Both the position numbers and the translations under genes were made by a program. The notes beneath the pieces are model-generated. The model saw nothing but the letters and a program-made list of their open reading frames with translations. It had not been told where the DNA came from and made no database searches. A DNA stretch of 64,000 bases from Rubrobacter marinus (lineage in GTDB: Bacteria > Actinomycetota > Rubrobacteria > Rubrobacterales > Rubrobacteraceae). This document shows positions 41,212 through 50,306 of the stretch, piece after piece; the stretch's first letter is position 1, and each line of letters starts with the position of its first letter. The stretch lies in assembly GCF_011492965.1 (NCBI RefSeq), contig NZ_CP045121.1, positions 2,418,001 to 2,482,000 of the forward strand, read 5' to 3'.

Positions 41212-42690
41212 TTGGTTCGGATCGCGACAGGACAAGAGGGCGAGGGGCTCGCGGGGGTCGAGGCGGACCTGCTCGCGGTCCCCCTCTTCGAGGGCGAGGA
41301 CGTCCCTCGGGAGCTGGCCGGCGAGGCGGCCGGGGTGCTGAAGGACGGGGACTTCTCCGGCAAGAAGGGCTCTTCCGCCCTCGTCTACAACCCCGACGGC
41401 CTCCGGTCCCCGAGGCTCCTACTCGTCGGCCTGGGCGCCCGCTCGTCCTTCGGGCTGGACGCGCTCCGGCGCGCCGCCGCCACGGCCGCGACGCGGGCCC
41501 GCTCCCTGAAGCTCGACAGCGCGGCCTTCGCCCTGCCCGTCGCGGAGGGCTCGGCAGCCCGCGTCGCCGCCGCCGAGGCCGCGGCCGAGGGGGCGGCCCT
41601 CGGGCTCTACCGCTTCGACCGCTACAAGAGCGGAGCCGACGGGCACGAGCTCTCGACCTTTACCATCGTCTCCGATGATGAGGGCGTCGCCGGAGGGGCG
41701 GAGACCGGGGCGAAGCTCGCGGCGGGCGCCGTGCTCGCCCGCGACCTCCAGAACGAGCCCTCGAACACGGCGACGCCCGAGTATCTCGCGCAGAGGGCGC
41801 GGGAGATAGCAGAGCGCCACGGCATGGACGTCACGGTCCTCGACCGGGCGGCGATCGAGGCCGAGGGCCTCAACGGCCTCGCGACGGTGGGACGGTCGGC
41901 CGAGAACGAGCCGCGATTTATCGTGCTGGAGCACGGGCGGGGCGGCGACGAGGCGCCGGTCGTGCTCGTCGGCAAGGCCGTCACCTTCGACTCGGGCGGC
42001 ATCTCCATAAAGCCCTCGGCCGGCATGGAGGACATGAAGTACGACATGAGCGGCGGGGCCGCCGTCCTCGGGGCGATGGAAACCGTGGGCTCACTCGGGC
42101 TCCCCGTCAACGTCGTCGCCCTCGTCCCGTCGACCGAGAACCTCCCCGACGGCAACGCCTTCAAGCCCGGGGACGTCCTCGCGCTCCACTCCGGCAAGAC
42201 GACCGAGATCGTCACCACCGACGCCGAGGGGCGTCTGATCCTGGCCGACGCCCTCTCCTACGCCAAGCGCTACGGCCCCGCCGCGGTGATCGACTGCGCG
42301 ACCCTCACCGGCGCGTGCCACGTCGCCCTCGGGGACCACGCGTCCGGCCTAATGGGCAACGACGACGCGCTTATAGAAGAGGTGCGCAGGGCGGGCGAGG
42401 CCTCCGGCGAGCGCGCCTGGCACCTCCCCCTCTTCGAGGAGTACACCGAGCAGATCAAGGGCAACACCGCCGACATCAGAAACTCCGGCGGGCGCTACGG
42501 CGGCGCCCTGACCGCCGGCGCCTTCCTCAAGGAGTTCGTCGACTACCCCTGGGCCCACCTGGACATCGCGGGGGTCGCCTACAGCGCCAAGGCGAGAAAC
42601 GCCTACACCCCGAAGGGCGGCTCCGGCACCCCGGCCCGCCTGCTCGTGGAGTTTCTGAGGGGCCGCGCCGGCGACGGGGGCGCGCCATGA
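41212..42690 (+). CDS. pepA: leucyl aminopeptidase, M17
   Basis: Cytosolic dinuclear metallopeptidase removing N-terminal residues, 492 residues. Catalytic C-terminal domain has VVLVGKAVTFDSGGISIKP (Lys and Asp ligands), MKYDMSGGAAVLGAM, VTTDAEGRLILADAL (Asp/Glu ligands plus Arg) and the LTGACHVALG segment; NTADIRNSGGRYGGALTAGAFL follows. The usual NTDAEGRL is TTDAEGRL here, a mild change. TTG 41212 has GAGGAGG nine nt upstream. Coupled to the MBL gene by ATGA overlap. Confidence 0.93.
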   Translation: MVRIATGQEGEGLAGVEADLLAVPLFEGEDVPRELAGEAAGVLKDGDFSGKKGSSALVYNPDGLRSPRLLLVGLGARSSFGLDALRRAAATAATRARSLKLDSAAFALPVAEGSAARVAAAEAAAEGAALGLYRFDRYKSGADGHELSTFTIVSDDEGVAGGAETGAKLAAGAVLARDLQNEPSNTATPEYLAQRAREIAERHGMDVTVLDRAAIEAEGLNGLATVGRSAENEPRFIVLEHGRGGDEAPVVLVGKAVTFDSGGISIKPSAGMEDMKYDMSGGAAVLGAMETVGSLGLPVNVVALVPSTENLPDGNAFKPGDVLALHSGKTTEIVTTDAEGRLILADALSYAKRYGPAAVIDCATLTGACHVALGDHASGLMGNDDALIEEVRRAGEASGERAWHLPLFEEYTEQIKGNTADIRNSGGRYGGALTAGAFLKEFVDYPWAHLDIAGVAYSAKARNAYTPKGGSGTPARLLVEFLRGRAGDGGAP

Positions 42691-43332
42691 TCGTCCAGAT
42701 GATCACCGTCGGCCCGTTCCAGGAGAACTGCTACATCCTCGGGACGAGGCGACGGGGACGGGGGCGCTCGTAGACCCCGGGGACGAGGCGGCGCGCATCG
42801 CGATCGCGGTCGAAGGGACGAACCTGGAGATCTCGCAGATTATCGTCACCCACGCCCACATCGACCACGTCGGCGCCATCGCCCCCTCGCGGACGAGTAC
42901 GCCTGCCCCGTCCTCATGCACGAGGAGGCCGAGGCGATGCTCCAGACCGTCCCCCAGCAGGCGGTGATGATGGGGATGCGCTTCGGCAAGGTCCCCGCGG
43001 TCGACCGGAACATAGCGGACTACGAGGTCGTCGAGGTCGGCGGGCTCCGCCTGCACGCGCTCTACACCCCCGGTCACGCCCCGGGGCACCTCGCGTTCCT
43101 CGTCGAGGACCAGAACCTCGTCTTCTCGGGGGACGCGCTCTTCGCGGGGAGCGTCGGCCGGACGGACCTGCCGGGAGGGAGCATGGAGCTGCTCATGCAC
43201 AGCATCGAGGAGCGGCTGCTCCCCCTGCCCGACGAGACGCGCGTCCTCTCCGGCCACGGCCCGCAGACAACGGTCGGCCGCGAGCGGATGACCAACCCGT
43301 TCCTGCAGGGCCCCATGGGGGGCGCGTTTTGA
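42687..43332 (+). CDS. metallo-beta-lactamase fold hydrolase, glyoxalase-II-like (frameshifted)
   Basis: About 213 residues. Begins MIVQMITVGPFQENCYILG, breaks near 42738, resumes as LVDPGDEAARIAIAV, then VTHAHIDHVGAIAP (HxHxDH) with another break near 42890, then YACPVLMHEEAEAM, LYTPGHAPGHLAFL, and FSGDALFAGSVGRTDLPGG and LSGHGPQTTVG (remaining ligands). Two single-base corrections needed. YcbL/GloB-like; the substrate may be a thioester. The stop overlaps the moaB-like TTG. Confidence 0.82.
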
Positions 43333-43853
43333 GCGAGAGCGTCCGCCAGCACCGGGAGTCCGCCCCCGACCACGTCCGGGTCGCCGTCGTCACGATCAGC
43401 GATTCGCGGACGCCGGAGACCGACACCGGCGGGAACACCGCCGTCGAGCTCCTCGAAGGGGGCGGGCACGAGATCGTGCACCGCGAGATCGTCCCCGACG
43501 ACGCGCCGAGGATAGAGGAGACGCTCACGGGCCTGCTCGCCCGCCGCGAAGTGGACGCGGTGGTCACGACCGGGGGCACCGGCATCTCCGCCCGCGATAC
43601 GACCTACGAGGTGGCGAGCCGCCTCATCGACAAGAAGCTCGACGGCTTCGGCGAGATCTTCCGCTCCCTCTCGTACGAGGAGATAGGGTCCGCGGCCTTT
43701 CTGAGCCGCGCCATCGCGGGCGCCTCCGGCTCCAGGTTCGTCGCCTGCCTGCCGGGATCGCGCAACGCCGTCCGCCTCGCGGTGGAGAAGCTGCTCGTCC
43801 CGGAGCTCTCTCACGTCGTCTTCGAGCTGCGCAAGCACAGAGAGGAAGCATAA
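43329..43853 (+). CDS. moaB: MoaB/Mog-type molybdopterin adenylyltransferase
   Basis: A protein of 174 residues of the MoaB/MogA/MoeA fold. Motifs: VRVAVVTISDSRTPETD with GG, VDAVVTTGGTGISARD, a YEVASRLID stretch and ACLPGSRNAVRLAVEKLL (usual PGSP is PGSR). Would adenylylate molybdopterin for the cofactor of NasA, the only Mo enzyme seen here; MoaB is often poorly active, so exact activity is open. TTG 43329 overlaps the MBL stop. Confidence 0.85.
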   Translation: MSESVRQHRESAPDHVRVAVVTISDSRTPETDTGGNTAVELLEGGGHEIVHREIVPDDAPRIEETLTGLLARREVDAVVTTGGTGISARDTTYEVASRLIDKKLDGFGEIFRSLSYEEIGSAAFLSRAIAGASGSRFVACLPGSRNAVRLAVEKLLVPELSHVVFELRKHREEA

Positions 43854-43856
43854 AAC

Positions 43857-44113
43857 ATGGAACGCGAACCCCTCTCCCCCGAGCTCGACACCCTCTGGCG
43901 CCGGCTCTGGAGGAGTGGCAGGACAACGACGAGGAAGACCTCATCCTCGACCCCGACAGGTTGGAGTCGCTCGAGGCCGAGATCCCCGCGCTCGAGGGCC
44001 GCATAAAGACCGCCCTGGCCTACCTCCAGCGCGCCTACTACATTCAGTACCGCTCCGGCGTGGGCGAAGACGGCATAGAGCCGATCCTCTACGACGTCTA
44101 CGAGCCGCGCTAG
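43857..44113 (+). CDS. small acidic hypothetical protein (one frameshift)
   Basis: About 85 residues. ATG 43857, AGAGGAAGC upstream. Starts EREPLSPELDTLWRRL, with one base missing near 43905-43912, then EEWQDNDEEDLILDPDRLE, IPALEGRIKTALAYLQRAYY and ends LYDVYEPR. Highly acidic, helical. No family recognised. Four nt after moaB, end of the pepA-MBL-moaB run. Confidence 0.55.
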
Positions 44114-44209
44114 CCCCGAGAGACCGCGAGCAACGCCGGGGGCAGACCTGTAGAATACCGGGCCGCGAAACGGCGGCTTCTGGACACGAGAACATCGCGG
44201 AGGTACCCC

Positions 44210-44767
44210 TTGCAGACCACCACACAACGCACGGAGCGTCGCGGCGTCGCCCGCCTGAGAGAGCTGGGGGCAGTCGTCCTGATGCTCGTCGCCATACCCC
44301 TGATCGCCTCATGCGGTGGAGGCGGAGAGGGCAACGAGGGCGGCGGCAACGGCGGCGGGGGCGGCGAGCAGGCTAATGGCGGTGGAGGGGGTGGCGGCAC
44401 TCAGGGCGGAGGCACGGGAGGCGGCGGAGACAGGCCGCCGATCTCCAGCGTGAGGTCCGTTATCGCCTCTCCCAACAAGGAGTCCCTCAACGGCGACCGC
44501 GCTCGCATCAGGGGCGCGGAGGTGCGCAACATCGTCAGCGAGCGCGCCTTCTTTGTGGGCGAGAGCGATGCCGAGCAGCTCCTCGTCATCAACGTCGGCG
44601 ACGAGGTCGCGGTGAGCGAGGGGCAGAACGTCATCGTCGCGGGCAGGCTGAACAATCCGCGCCCGCAGCTGGAGGAGCAGCTCTCGCTCAGCCCGGAGGA
44701 GGCGACGGCCGTGAACGATCAGGAGGTCTTCCTCAGGGCACCGCAGGTCAAGCCGCAGGAGGGTTAA
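44210..44767 (+). CDS. glycine-rich lipoprotein
   Basis: A protein of 185 residues. TTG 44210, GGAGG seven nt upstream. Signal peptide with LGAVVLMLVAIPLIASC ending in a lipobox Cys (about residue 34), then a Gly/Asn/Gln-rich linker to about residue 72, then an OB-like beta domain (SVRSVIASPNKESLNGDRAR, VVRNIVSERAFFVGES-type strands, DEVAVSEGQNVIVAGRL). Anchored outside the membrane by Lgt. Function unknown; OB-like lipoproteins can bind ions or sugars. Confidence 0.7.
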   Translation: MQTTTQRTERRGVARLRELGAVVLMLVAIPLIASCGGGGEGNEGGGNGGGGGEQANGGGGGGGTQGGGTGGGGDRPPISSVRSVIASPNKESLNGDRARIRGAEVRNIVSERAFFVGESDAEQLLVINVGDEVAVSEGQNVIVAGRLNNPRPQLEEQLSLSPEEATAVNDQEVFLRAPQVKPQEG

Positions 44768-44790
44768 GCCCCTCCGCGCAGGGGACACGA

Positions 44791-44820
44791 GGGGGTTGGA
44801 TCCGCGAGGATCCAACCCCC
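44791..44820 (+). terminator. intrinsic terminator after the lipoprotein gene
   Basis: Thirteen-bp perfect stem GGGGGTTGGATCC / GGATCCAACCCCC with a GCGA (GNRA) tetraloop, followed by TTCTCC. Confidence 0.8.
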
Positions 44821-44892
44821 TTCTCCGTGCCGCCGGGCGCCCGATGCCGGTTAAACTGACGGACGCCAACCCGTCCGGAAGGAGCGCCGAGC

Positions 44893-45741
44893 TTGATAAA
44901 GGCTTTCGTGGAGCGCCACCCTCTAGCCGTCGCGCTCTTGCTGGCGGCGTCGTCGTTCGGCATCGCCGTCCTCAGCGTCACCGCGTCGCGCAGGCCCGTG
45001 GTCTCTGACGTCGGCGACGTGGCGCCCGAGGACCTCGAGCCGCCGACGGAGGGCGAGCAGACCCTCGCCCTCTTCTGGAGCACGGAAAACTTCTTCTGGT
45101 TCGCCGTCGCCCTGCTCGCCGTCGGGCTGCTCGCCTGGGCGGGATGGCTGCGCGAGGCCGGGTTCGGATGGCCCCGGCGGTGGCGCAACGCTCGTCTCCT
45201 CGCCCTCCCCCTCCTCGTCGGTGTCCTCGCCCTCTCCGACGGCGTCAGGGTTCCGGGGGTCTGGATCTTCCTCGCCACGCTGGCGACGGTGCTGGTGGCG
45301 GTGTTCGGCGAGGAGGCGCTCTTCAGGGGCTTGATGCTGCGCGTCCTGGCGCCCTCGGGGCTCCTCCGGGCGGTGGTCGCGACGTCGCTGCTCGCCGGAG
45401 CCCTGACCCTGGGCGTCTCGGTGCTCACGGGGCCGTGGCCCGAGGCCGTCCAGGCGACCGCGCTGGCGACCTGCGGCGGCTTCACCTACGCGGCCCTGCG
45501 CTGGCGCACCGCCTCGCTCTGGCCCGCCGTCCTAGCCCACGCCCTGATCTCGCTGTCCGTCGCGATCTCTACCCCCGGAGCCACCCTGTACCTGATCGTG
45601 CTCCTCCTCGGCACGGTGGGCTTCGTGGCCTACGGCCTCTTCCTGCTACGAAACCCGCGGGCGCGGGAGGACGGCGGCCCTCCCCTGCGCCCACCGCGAG
45701 GGGCGAACGGAGCGGGCAAAAGGGGAGGCCCGCCGCGATAA
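44893..45741 (+). CDS. CPBP family intramembrane metalloprotease
   Basis: A protein of 282 residues, third CPBP in the window and the only one without frameshift. TTG 44893 after GGAGCG. N-terminal TM, then WFAVALLAVGLLAWAGWLRE; motifs VFGEEALFRGLMLRVL (EExxxR), ALTLGVSVL, and VLAHALISLSVAIS with His. C-terminal tail RREDGGPPLR-like and basic; its last codons overlap the left arm of the terminator stem. Substrate unknown. Confidence 0.82.
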   Translation: MIKAFVERHPLAVALLLAASSFGIAVLSVTASRRPVVSDVGDVAPEDLEPPTEGEQTLALFWSTENFFWFAVALLAVGLLAWAGWLREAGFGWPRRWRNARLLALPLLVGVLALSDGVRVPGVWIFLATLATVLVAVFGEEALFRGLMLRVLAPSGLLRAVVATSLLAGALTLGVSVLTGPWPEAVQATALATCGGFTYAALRWRTASLWPAVLAHALISLSVAISTPGATLYLIVLLLGTVGFVAYGLFLLRNPRAREDGGPPLRPPRGANGAGKRGGPPR

Positions 45742-45763
45742 GCTAGCGGCGGGCCTCCCCTTT
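45719..45763. terminator. bidirectional terminator overlapping a coding end
   Basis: Eighteen-bp perfect stem (arms AAAGGGGAGGCCCGCCGC and its complement) with a 9-nt loop carrying the CPBP stop codon. Flanked by A- and T-runs, so it can end both the CPBP gene and the converging aldolase gene. Confidence 0.8.
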
Positions 45764-45781
45764 GGTGATCGGCGTCTGCCC

Positions 45782-46810
45782 CTAGGTGACGGTGAGCTTG
45801 TGGCCCTGCTGCTTGTAGCGGTCCGCCATCTCCTCCAGGGTGATCGGCTCGTAGTCCCCCGCGTGGCCGGCCTGGCCGAAGGCCTCCATGCGCGCCCGGA
45901 CGACCCCCTTCATCGCCTCGCGCGCGGGCTTGAGGTAGTAGCGCGGGTCGAACTCGCCGGGCTCCTCGGCGAAGGCCTTGCGGATCGCGCCGGTAGCGGC
46001 GAGCCTGAGGTCGGTGTCGACGTTGACCTTGCGGACGCCGTGCTTGATGCCCTCCTGGATCTCGCGCACCGGCACCCCGAAGGTCGGCCGGATCTCGCCG
46101 CCGTACTGGTTGATGGTGTCGACGAGCTCCTTGGGCACACTTGAGGAGCCGTGCATGACGAGGTGCGTGGTCGGGAGCCTCTTGTTGATCTCCTCTATGA
46201 TGTTCATCGCGAGCACGTCGCGGTCGGGCTCGCTGGTGAACTTGTACGCCCCGTGGCTCGTCCCTATTGCCACCGCCAACGCGTCCACCCCGGTCCGCTC
46301 CACGAACTCCACGGCCTGGTCCGGGTCGGTCAGGTGCACCTCGCCGGAGCCCACCCCGTCCTCGATGCCGCCCAGGGTACCGAGCTCGCCCTCCACGGTG
46401 ACGCCGCGCTCGTGCGCCATCTCGACTACCTCACGCGTGACCCGCACGTTGTACTCGAAGTCCGCCGGCGTCTTGCCGTCCTCCATCAACGAGCCGTCCA
46501 TCATCACGCTCGTGAAGCCGAGGTCGATCGCGCTTCGGCACGTGTCGGGGCCGTTGCCGTGGTCCTGATGGAGCGCGACCGGGATTTCCGGGTACACCTC
46601 GGCCGCCGCGAGCATCAGGTGGTAGAGGAACCGGTCGTTCGCGTACTTGCGCGCCCCCCGCGACGCCTGGATGATGACCGGAGAGTTCGTCTCCCGCGCC
46701 GCCTCCATGATCGCCTGTACCTGCTCCAGGTTGTTGACGTTGAACGCCCCCACCCCGTAGCCGCCCTTCGCCGCCTCGTCGAGCAGCTGCCGCATCGTTA
46801 CGAGCGCCAC
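45782..46810 (-). CDS. fba: fructose-bisphosphate aldolase, class II
   Basis: Zinc-dependent cleavage of fructose 1,6-bisphosphate in glycolysis and gluconeogenesis, 342 residues. Motifs: [10 protein letters not shown], the zinc His in [44 protein letters not shown], and [12 protein letters not shown], plus [11 protein letters not shown] for the phosphate. GTG 46810 has AAGGAGG. The length and LGGIEDG fit the Calvin-cycle-type class IIB. Complete. Confidence 0.94.
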   Translation of the reverse strand: MALVTMRQLLDEAAKGGYGVGAFNVNNLEQVQAIMEAARETNSPVIIQASRGARKYANDRFLYHLMLAAAEVYPEIPVALHQDHGNGPDTCRSAIDLGFTSVMMDGSLMEDGKTPADFEYNVRVTREVVEMAHERGVTVEGELGTLGGIEDGVGSGEVHLTDPDQAVEFVERTGVDALAVAIGTSHGAYKFTSEPDRDVLAMNIIEEINKRLPTTHLVMHGSSSVPKELVDTINQYGGEIRPTFGVPVREIQEGIKHGVRKVNVDTDLRLAATGAIRKAFAEEPGEFDPRYYLKPAREAMKGVVRARMEAFGQAGHAGDYEPITLEEMADRYKQQGHKLTVT

Positions 46811-46869
46811 GAATTCCTCCTTCTATGGGTTGTGATACCGCCCGCGAAAGGGTGCGCGAGCTTCACCTC

Positions 46870-46875
46870 AGTATA
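46870..46875 (-). promoter_or_regulatory. -10 hexamer TATACT for fba
   Basis: On the minus strand TATACT lies about 60 nt before the fba start, in an AT-richer patch (CAATATACTG). No strong -35. Confidence 0.45.
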
Positions 46876-46899
46876 TTGTCCCCCCGCCGCTTCGCACAG

Positions 46900-46923
46900 A
46901 AAAGCGCCCCCCGAAGGGGACGC
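46900..46923 (-). terminator. intrinsic terminator of the second sortase gene
   Basis: Read on the minus strand: GCGTCCCC, loop TTCG, GGGGGCGC (one G-T pair), then TTTT. Located 26 nt after the sortase stop. Confidence 0.65.
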
Positions 46924-46948
46924 CTCTTGAAGCGTCGTGCTTTTTCGC

Positions 46949-47734
46949 CTAGACCCGCTCGGCCTGGACCACGTAGCGGGCGAACCAGTTCGGGCCCTCG
47001 GTCCAGTAATCCCCGAAGTTCTCTATGCAGGTCTGCAACGAGACCATGTCGTTGCCGGAGGACGGGGGGTTCATGACCCACGTGTCGGTCGGGGAGACCT
47101 CCACGATGTTCGTGACGGCGTAGTTGTACACCTCGCCGTTGGAGTCGGTGAGCGTGATCTCGTCGCCCGCACCGAGACGCGGCAGGTCGTAGAAGATGTG
47201 GTCGCTCGCCGTCCCGGGGTACCCGAGCCTGTGTCCGGCGATGTACGTGTTGGCACCTTCCTGCCAGGGGAACCCGGTGCTGGTCACGTGCTGAGTGCCC
47301 GCCTCGAGCGCGGCCTCGGAGTCCTCGTTGATCACCGGTACGTTCTCGATGCCGAGCGCCGGGACCGTTAGGTACATCGTCGGGTCCTCCGGCGCAACAA
47401 CCGCCTCGGCCTCGCGCCGCTCCTCGGCGGCCGCCCTCTCCTCCGCAGCCCGCTCCCTGGCGGCCTCCTCCTCGGCGGAGCTCTCCTTCGCCCGAGCCTC
47501 GTCGGCCACCCTCTCGGAGACCGCCGCGGGCGGGTCCTCGATCGCGGGCGTCTGGACGCGCTCCACCTGGCCCGCGTCCCCGGTCAGCGCGGAGCCCAGA
47601 CCCAGGTAGGCCAGCGCCCCAACGGCCGCGACGACCAACCCGACGAAGATGTACAGGCCCGTCCGCGGACGCCGCTTCTGCATCCGCCTCTGGGCACGCC
47701 GTCCCCCGTGCCGTTTCCTGTCCATGAGTGCCAT
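46949..47734 (-). CDS. class E-like sortase with Glu/Arg-rich stalk
   Basis: A protein of 261 residues. A very basic N terminus, TM helix GLYIFVGLVVAAVGALAYLGL, then about 60 residues of Glu, Ala and Arg (residues about 75-115) predicted to form a helix or coiled coil, then the sortase barrel. Catalytic His in TYIAGHRLGYPG, Cys in MVSLQTCIENFG, Arg in NWFARYVVQAE. ATG 47734 is seven nt after TAAGAT with no ribosome-binding site; ATG 47725 is an alternative. Second sortase in the window; no sorting-signal substrate seen. Confidence 0.85.
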   Translation of the reverse strand: MALMDRKRHGGRRAQRRMQKRRPRTGLYIFVGLVVAAVGALAYLGLGSALTGDAGQVERVQTPAIEDPPAAVSERVADEARAKESSAEEEAARERAAEERAAAEERREAEAVVAPEDPTMYLTVPALGIENVPVINEDSEAALEAGTQHVTSTGFPWQEGANTYIAGHRLGYPGTASDHIFYDLPRLGAGDEITLTDSNGEVYNYAVTNIVEVSPTDTWVMNPPSSGNDMVSLQTCIENFGDYWTEGPNWFARYVVQAERV

Positions 47735-47741
47735 AACACAA

Positions 47742-47747
47742 ATCTTA
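47742..47747 (-). promoter_or_regulatory. -10 hexamer TAAGAT, leaderless sortase promoter
   Basis: TAAGAT on the minus strand ends seven nt before ATG 47734. The surrounding 47740-47830 patch is AT-rich and also precedes the diverging glycosylase gene. Confidence 0.5.
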
Positions 47748-47864
47748 GCAGCCCTGTATAGAAGAAGGAAGATCAGGCGCAGATTTTTTTAGGTTTCATG
47801 AAGGTTTATTTAGTGGTTTGAATGCGCTGGGATCGTACGCACGGAGGGTTCCTGGCGCGCGGGT

Positions 47865-47870
47865 TAGTAT
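47865..47870 (+). promoter_or_regulatory. -10 hexamer TAGTAT, leaderless glycosylase promoter
   Basis: TAGTAT ends seven nt before GTG 47878; CCTCCCG lies between, which is the complement of a ribosome-binding site, not one. Confidence 0.5.
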
Positions 47871-47877
47871 CCTCCCG

Positions 47878-48480
47878 GTGAGGCTGCTCGAGGAACATAG
47901 GGCCGGGGTTCTGTCGTGCACGAGGTGCTTTCCGGGTCTGCCCGGGGCTGCGGCTCCGGTCGTGGATCTGCCGAAGGCGGTGCGGGCGATGCTTGTGGCG
48001 CAGGCACCGGGCTCTACGGAGGTTCGCACCCGGCTGCCCTTCACAGGGCCCGCGGGCAGGCGGCTCGCGGGGTGGTTCGAGCGGGCGGGGGTGTCTCGGG
48101 AGGAGATCTACCTGTCGGCGATAGCCCGGTGCTTCCCGGGGAAGGCGAAGGGCGGCGGGGACCTCGTGCCGTCGCGCGCCATGGTTCGCAACTGCCGCCC
48201 GCACCTCGAGCGGGAGCTGGAGCTTTTGAAGCCTGAGGTCGTCGTCCCGGTCGGTGGTCTTGCCATAAAGGAGTTGCTCGGTATCGGCCGTCTCTCCGAG
48301 GCCGTCGGGAAGGCCATCGTGCGCGGTGGGGTGGTATATGTACCCCTGCCCCACCCGTCCGGGGCTTCTACCTGGCTCAACCGACCGGAGAACAAGGAGC
48401 GTCTGGCCGTCGCGTTGGGCCTGTTGGGGGAACGCATCGCCGCCCTGCGGCGGGGAGAAAGAGGGGGCATCGACCTTTGA
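47878..48480 (+). CDS. uracil-DNA glycosylase, family 4/5 type
   Basis: Fe-S uracil-DNA glycosylase of base-excision repair, 200 residues from GTG 47878. Motif A is LVAQAPGSTEVR with FTGPAGRRLAGW; the catalytic/DNA loop is PLPHPSGASTWLN. Four cysteines fit a [4Fe-4S] site: LSCTRCFPG, IARCFPG and VRNCRPH. The HPSGAS motif looks closer to family 5. TTG 47818 is an upstream alternative, but the -10 at 47865 supports GTG 47878. The TGA overlaps the ABC ATPase TTG. Confidence 0.82.
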   Translation: MRLLEEHRAGVLSCTRCFPGLPGAAAPVVDLPKAVRAMLVAQAPGSTEVRTRLPFTGPAGRRLAGWFERAGVSREEIYLSAIARCFPGKAKGGGDLVPSRAMVRNCRPHLERELELLKPEVVVPVGGLAIKELLGIGRLSEAVGKAIVRGGVVYVPLPHPSGASTWLNRPENKERLAVALGLLGERIAALRRGERGGIDL

Positions 48481-49438
48481 CACGGGGACGAACGGGGCGT
48501 CGAGTGGCGCGCAGGAGGGGCCCAGCATCGTCGCGCGGGGGCTCCGCAAGAGCTACGAAGGTTTCGAGGCGGTCAGGGGCGTGGACTTCGAGGTGCGCCG
48601 GGGGGAGTGCTTCGGGTTTCTCGGGCCCAACGGGGCCGGCAAGACCACGACGATGAAGATGATCTACGGCGCCGCGATCCGCACCGGCGGGGAGCTCACC
48701 GTCGCGGGGCTCGACGTCGGGCGCGAGGAGCGTGCCGTAAAGCGGCGCATCGGGGTCGTCCCTCAGGAGAACAACCTCGACGAGGACCTGAAGGTAAAGG
48801 AGAACCTCCTCGTCTACGGCCGCTACTACGACATGCCGAGGAAAGAGACGTTGCGGCGGGCCGAGGAGTTGCTCGAGTTCGTGGAGCTCACGGAGAAGGC
48901 AGACGCCGAGGTCGAGCACCTCTCCGGCGGGATGAAGCGGCGGCTCCTCATAGCCCGCGCGCTCATAAACGACCCCGAGATCGTCGTCCTCGACGAGCCG
49001 ACCACGGGGCTCGACCCCCAGGCCAGGCACCTCGTGTGGGAGCGGCTGCGGGAGCTCACGTCGGAGGGGAAGACCCTGATCCTCACGACCCACTACATGG
49101 AGGAGGCCGCCCAGCTCTGCGACCGGCTCGTCGTCATGGAGGACGGCAGGATCATTGCCCACGGCTCCCCCGACGAGCTCGTGAGGGAGTACGTGAGCCC
49201 CGAGGTGCTGGAGCTGAGGGCGGGGAAGGATGCCCTGGAGAAGCTGCTGCCCCTGGTCGAGGACCACTCCGACGCCGTCGAGCGGGCCGGGGAGGCGCTG
49301 CTCGCCTACACGTCCGACGCGGGCCTGTTGCAGGATCGGATCCGCGACTCCGGCGTACCCGTCGAGAACACGCTGCACAGGAGGGCCGGCCTCGAAGACG
49401 TCTTCATGAGGCTCACGGGAAGGCGGCTGATCGACTGA
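48477..49438 (+). CDS. ABC-2 transporter ATP-binding protein
   Basis: ATPase of an exporter with the following permease, DrrA/NodI-like, about 320 residues. Walker A GPNGAGKTTT (about 48630), Q-loop VVPQENNLDED, signature LSGGMKRR (about 48920), Walker B IVVLDEPTTGLD, and switch His in LTTHYMEEA. C-terminal 80 residues are the DrrA-type extension ending GLEDVFMRLTGRRL. No start codon suits the frame; TTG 48477 overlapping the previous stop works if one G is missing in the GGGG near 48500. ATG of the permease overlaps its stop. Confidence 0.88.
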
Positions 49439-50235
49439 TGGACGCCGTGAGAATACCCTCGCCCCGCGGGACGCTCCGGGTGTGGCAGCGCAACGCGACC
49501 ATCTTCCGCAAGTACTGGAAGACCGCACTGCTGCCGAACCTCTTCGAGCCGCTCCTGTACCTCGCGGCCCTGGGGCTCGGGCTCGGGGCGTTCATCCAGG
49601 CCGGCGGGGTCGGCGGGCAGAGCTACGTGCAGTACATAGCGCCGGGCCTCCTGGCGAGCAACGCGATGTTCGCGGCCTCGTTCGAGAGCACCTTCAACAC
49701 CTACGTCAAGATGAAGATAGAGCGGGTCTACGACGCCATAGTGACGACCCCCGTGAACGTCGAGGACGTCGTCGCGGCGGAGTACCTGTGGGCGGGGACG
49801 CGGGCGGCCCTTTACGGGACGGGGTTCCTCTCGGTCCTCGCCGTGCTCGGCGTCGTCTTCGACGAGCCGCTCATCCGCTCGTTCTGGGCGATCCTGATCC
49901 CGCCGACGCTCCTGCTGATCGGGGTGATGTTCAGCGTCACGGGGACGCTGTTCACCAGCCTCATCGACCGCATAGACCTCTACGCGTACTACTTCACGCT
50001 CGTCGTCACGCCGCTGTTCCTGTTCAGCGGCATCTTCTTCCCCATAACGGACTTCCCGGCGCCGGTGCCCCAGATCGCCTGGTTCACCCCCCTCTACCAC
50101 GCGGTGAACGTCTGCCGCGAGCTCGCGATCGGCCCGTCCCCCGGCGTGCTCGTCGACGTGGCGTGGATGCTGGTCTTCACCGCCGCCCTCTTCCTGCTGC
50201 CGATCTACTTTATGCGCAAGCGGCTCATAAGCTAG
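49438..50235 (+). CDS. ABC-2 transporter permease, NodJ-like
   Basis: A protein of 265 residues, six TM helices, partner of the ATPase gene (ATGA overlap at 49438). Signatures: LFEPLLYLAALGLGLG, YVQYIAPGLLASNAMF, YDAIVTTPVNVEDVVAAEYLW (the coupling helix EAxx-like), TPLFLFSGIFFPIT and TPLYHAVNVCRELA. Exports an unknown compound such as a polysaccharide, lipid or drug. Confidence 0.88.
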   Translation: MDAVRIPSPRGTLRVWQRNATIFRKYWKTALLPNLFEPLLYLAALGLGLGAFIQAGGVGGQSYVQYIAPGLLASNAMFAASFESTFNTYVKMKIERVYDAIVTTPVNVEDVVAAEYLWAGTRAALYGTGFLSVLAVLGVVFDEPLIRSFWAILIPPTLLLIGVMFSVTGTLFTSLIDRIDLYAYYFTLVVTPLFLFSGIFFPITDFPAPVPQIAWFTPLYHAVNVCRELAIGPSPGVLVDVAWMLVFTAALFLLPIYFMRKRLIS

Positions 50236-50294
50236 GCGGCGGGCTGCCCCTCTGCGAGAGATCCGGCGGGACATCCCGGACCGGGCTTTAGTGC

Positions 50295-50300
50295 TACGAT
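50295..50300 (+). promoter_or_regulatory. -10 hexamer TACGAT, leaderless GNAT promoter
   Basis: TACGAT ends six nt before ATG 50307. Confidence 0.45.
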
Positions 50301-50306
50301 CTTCCG

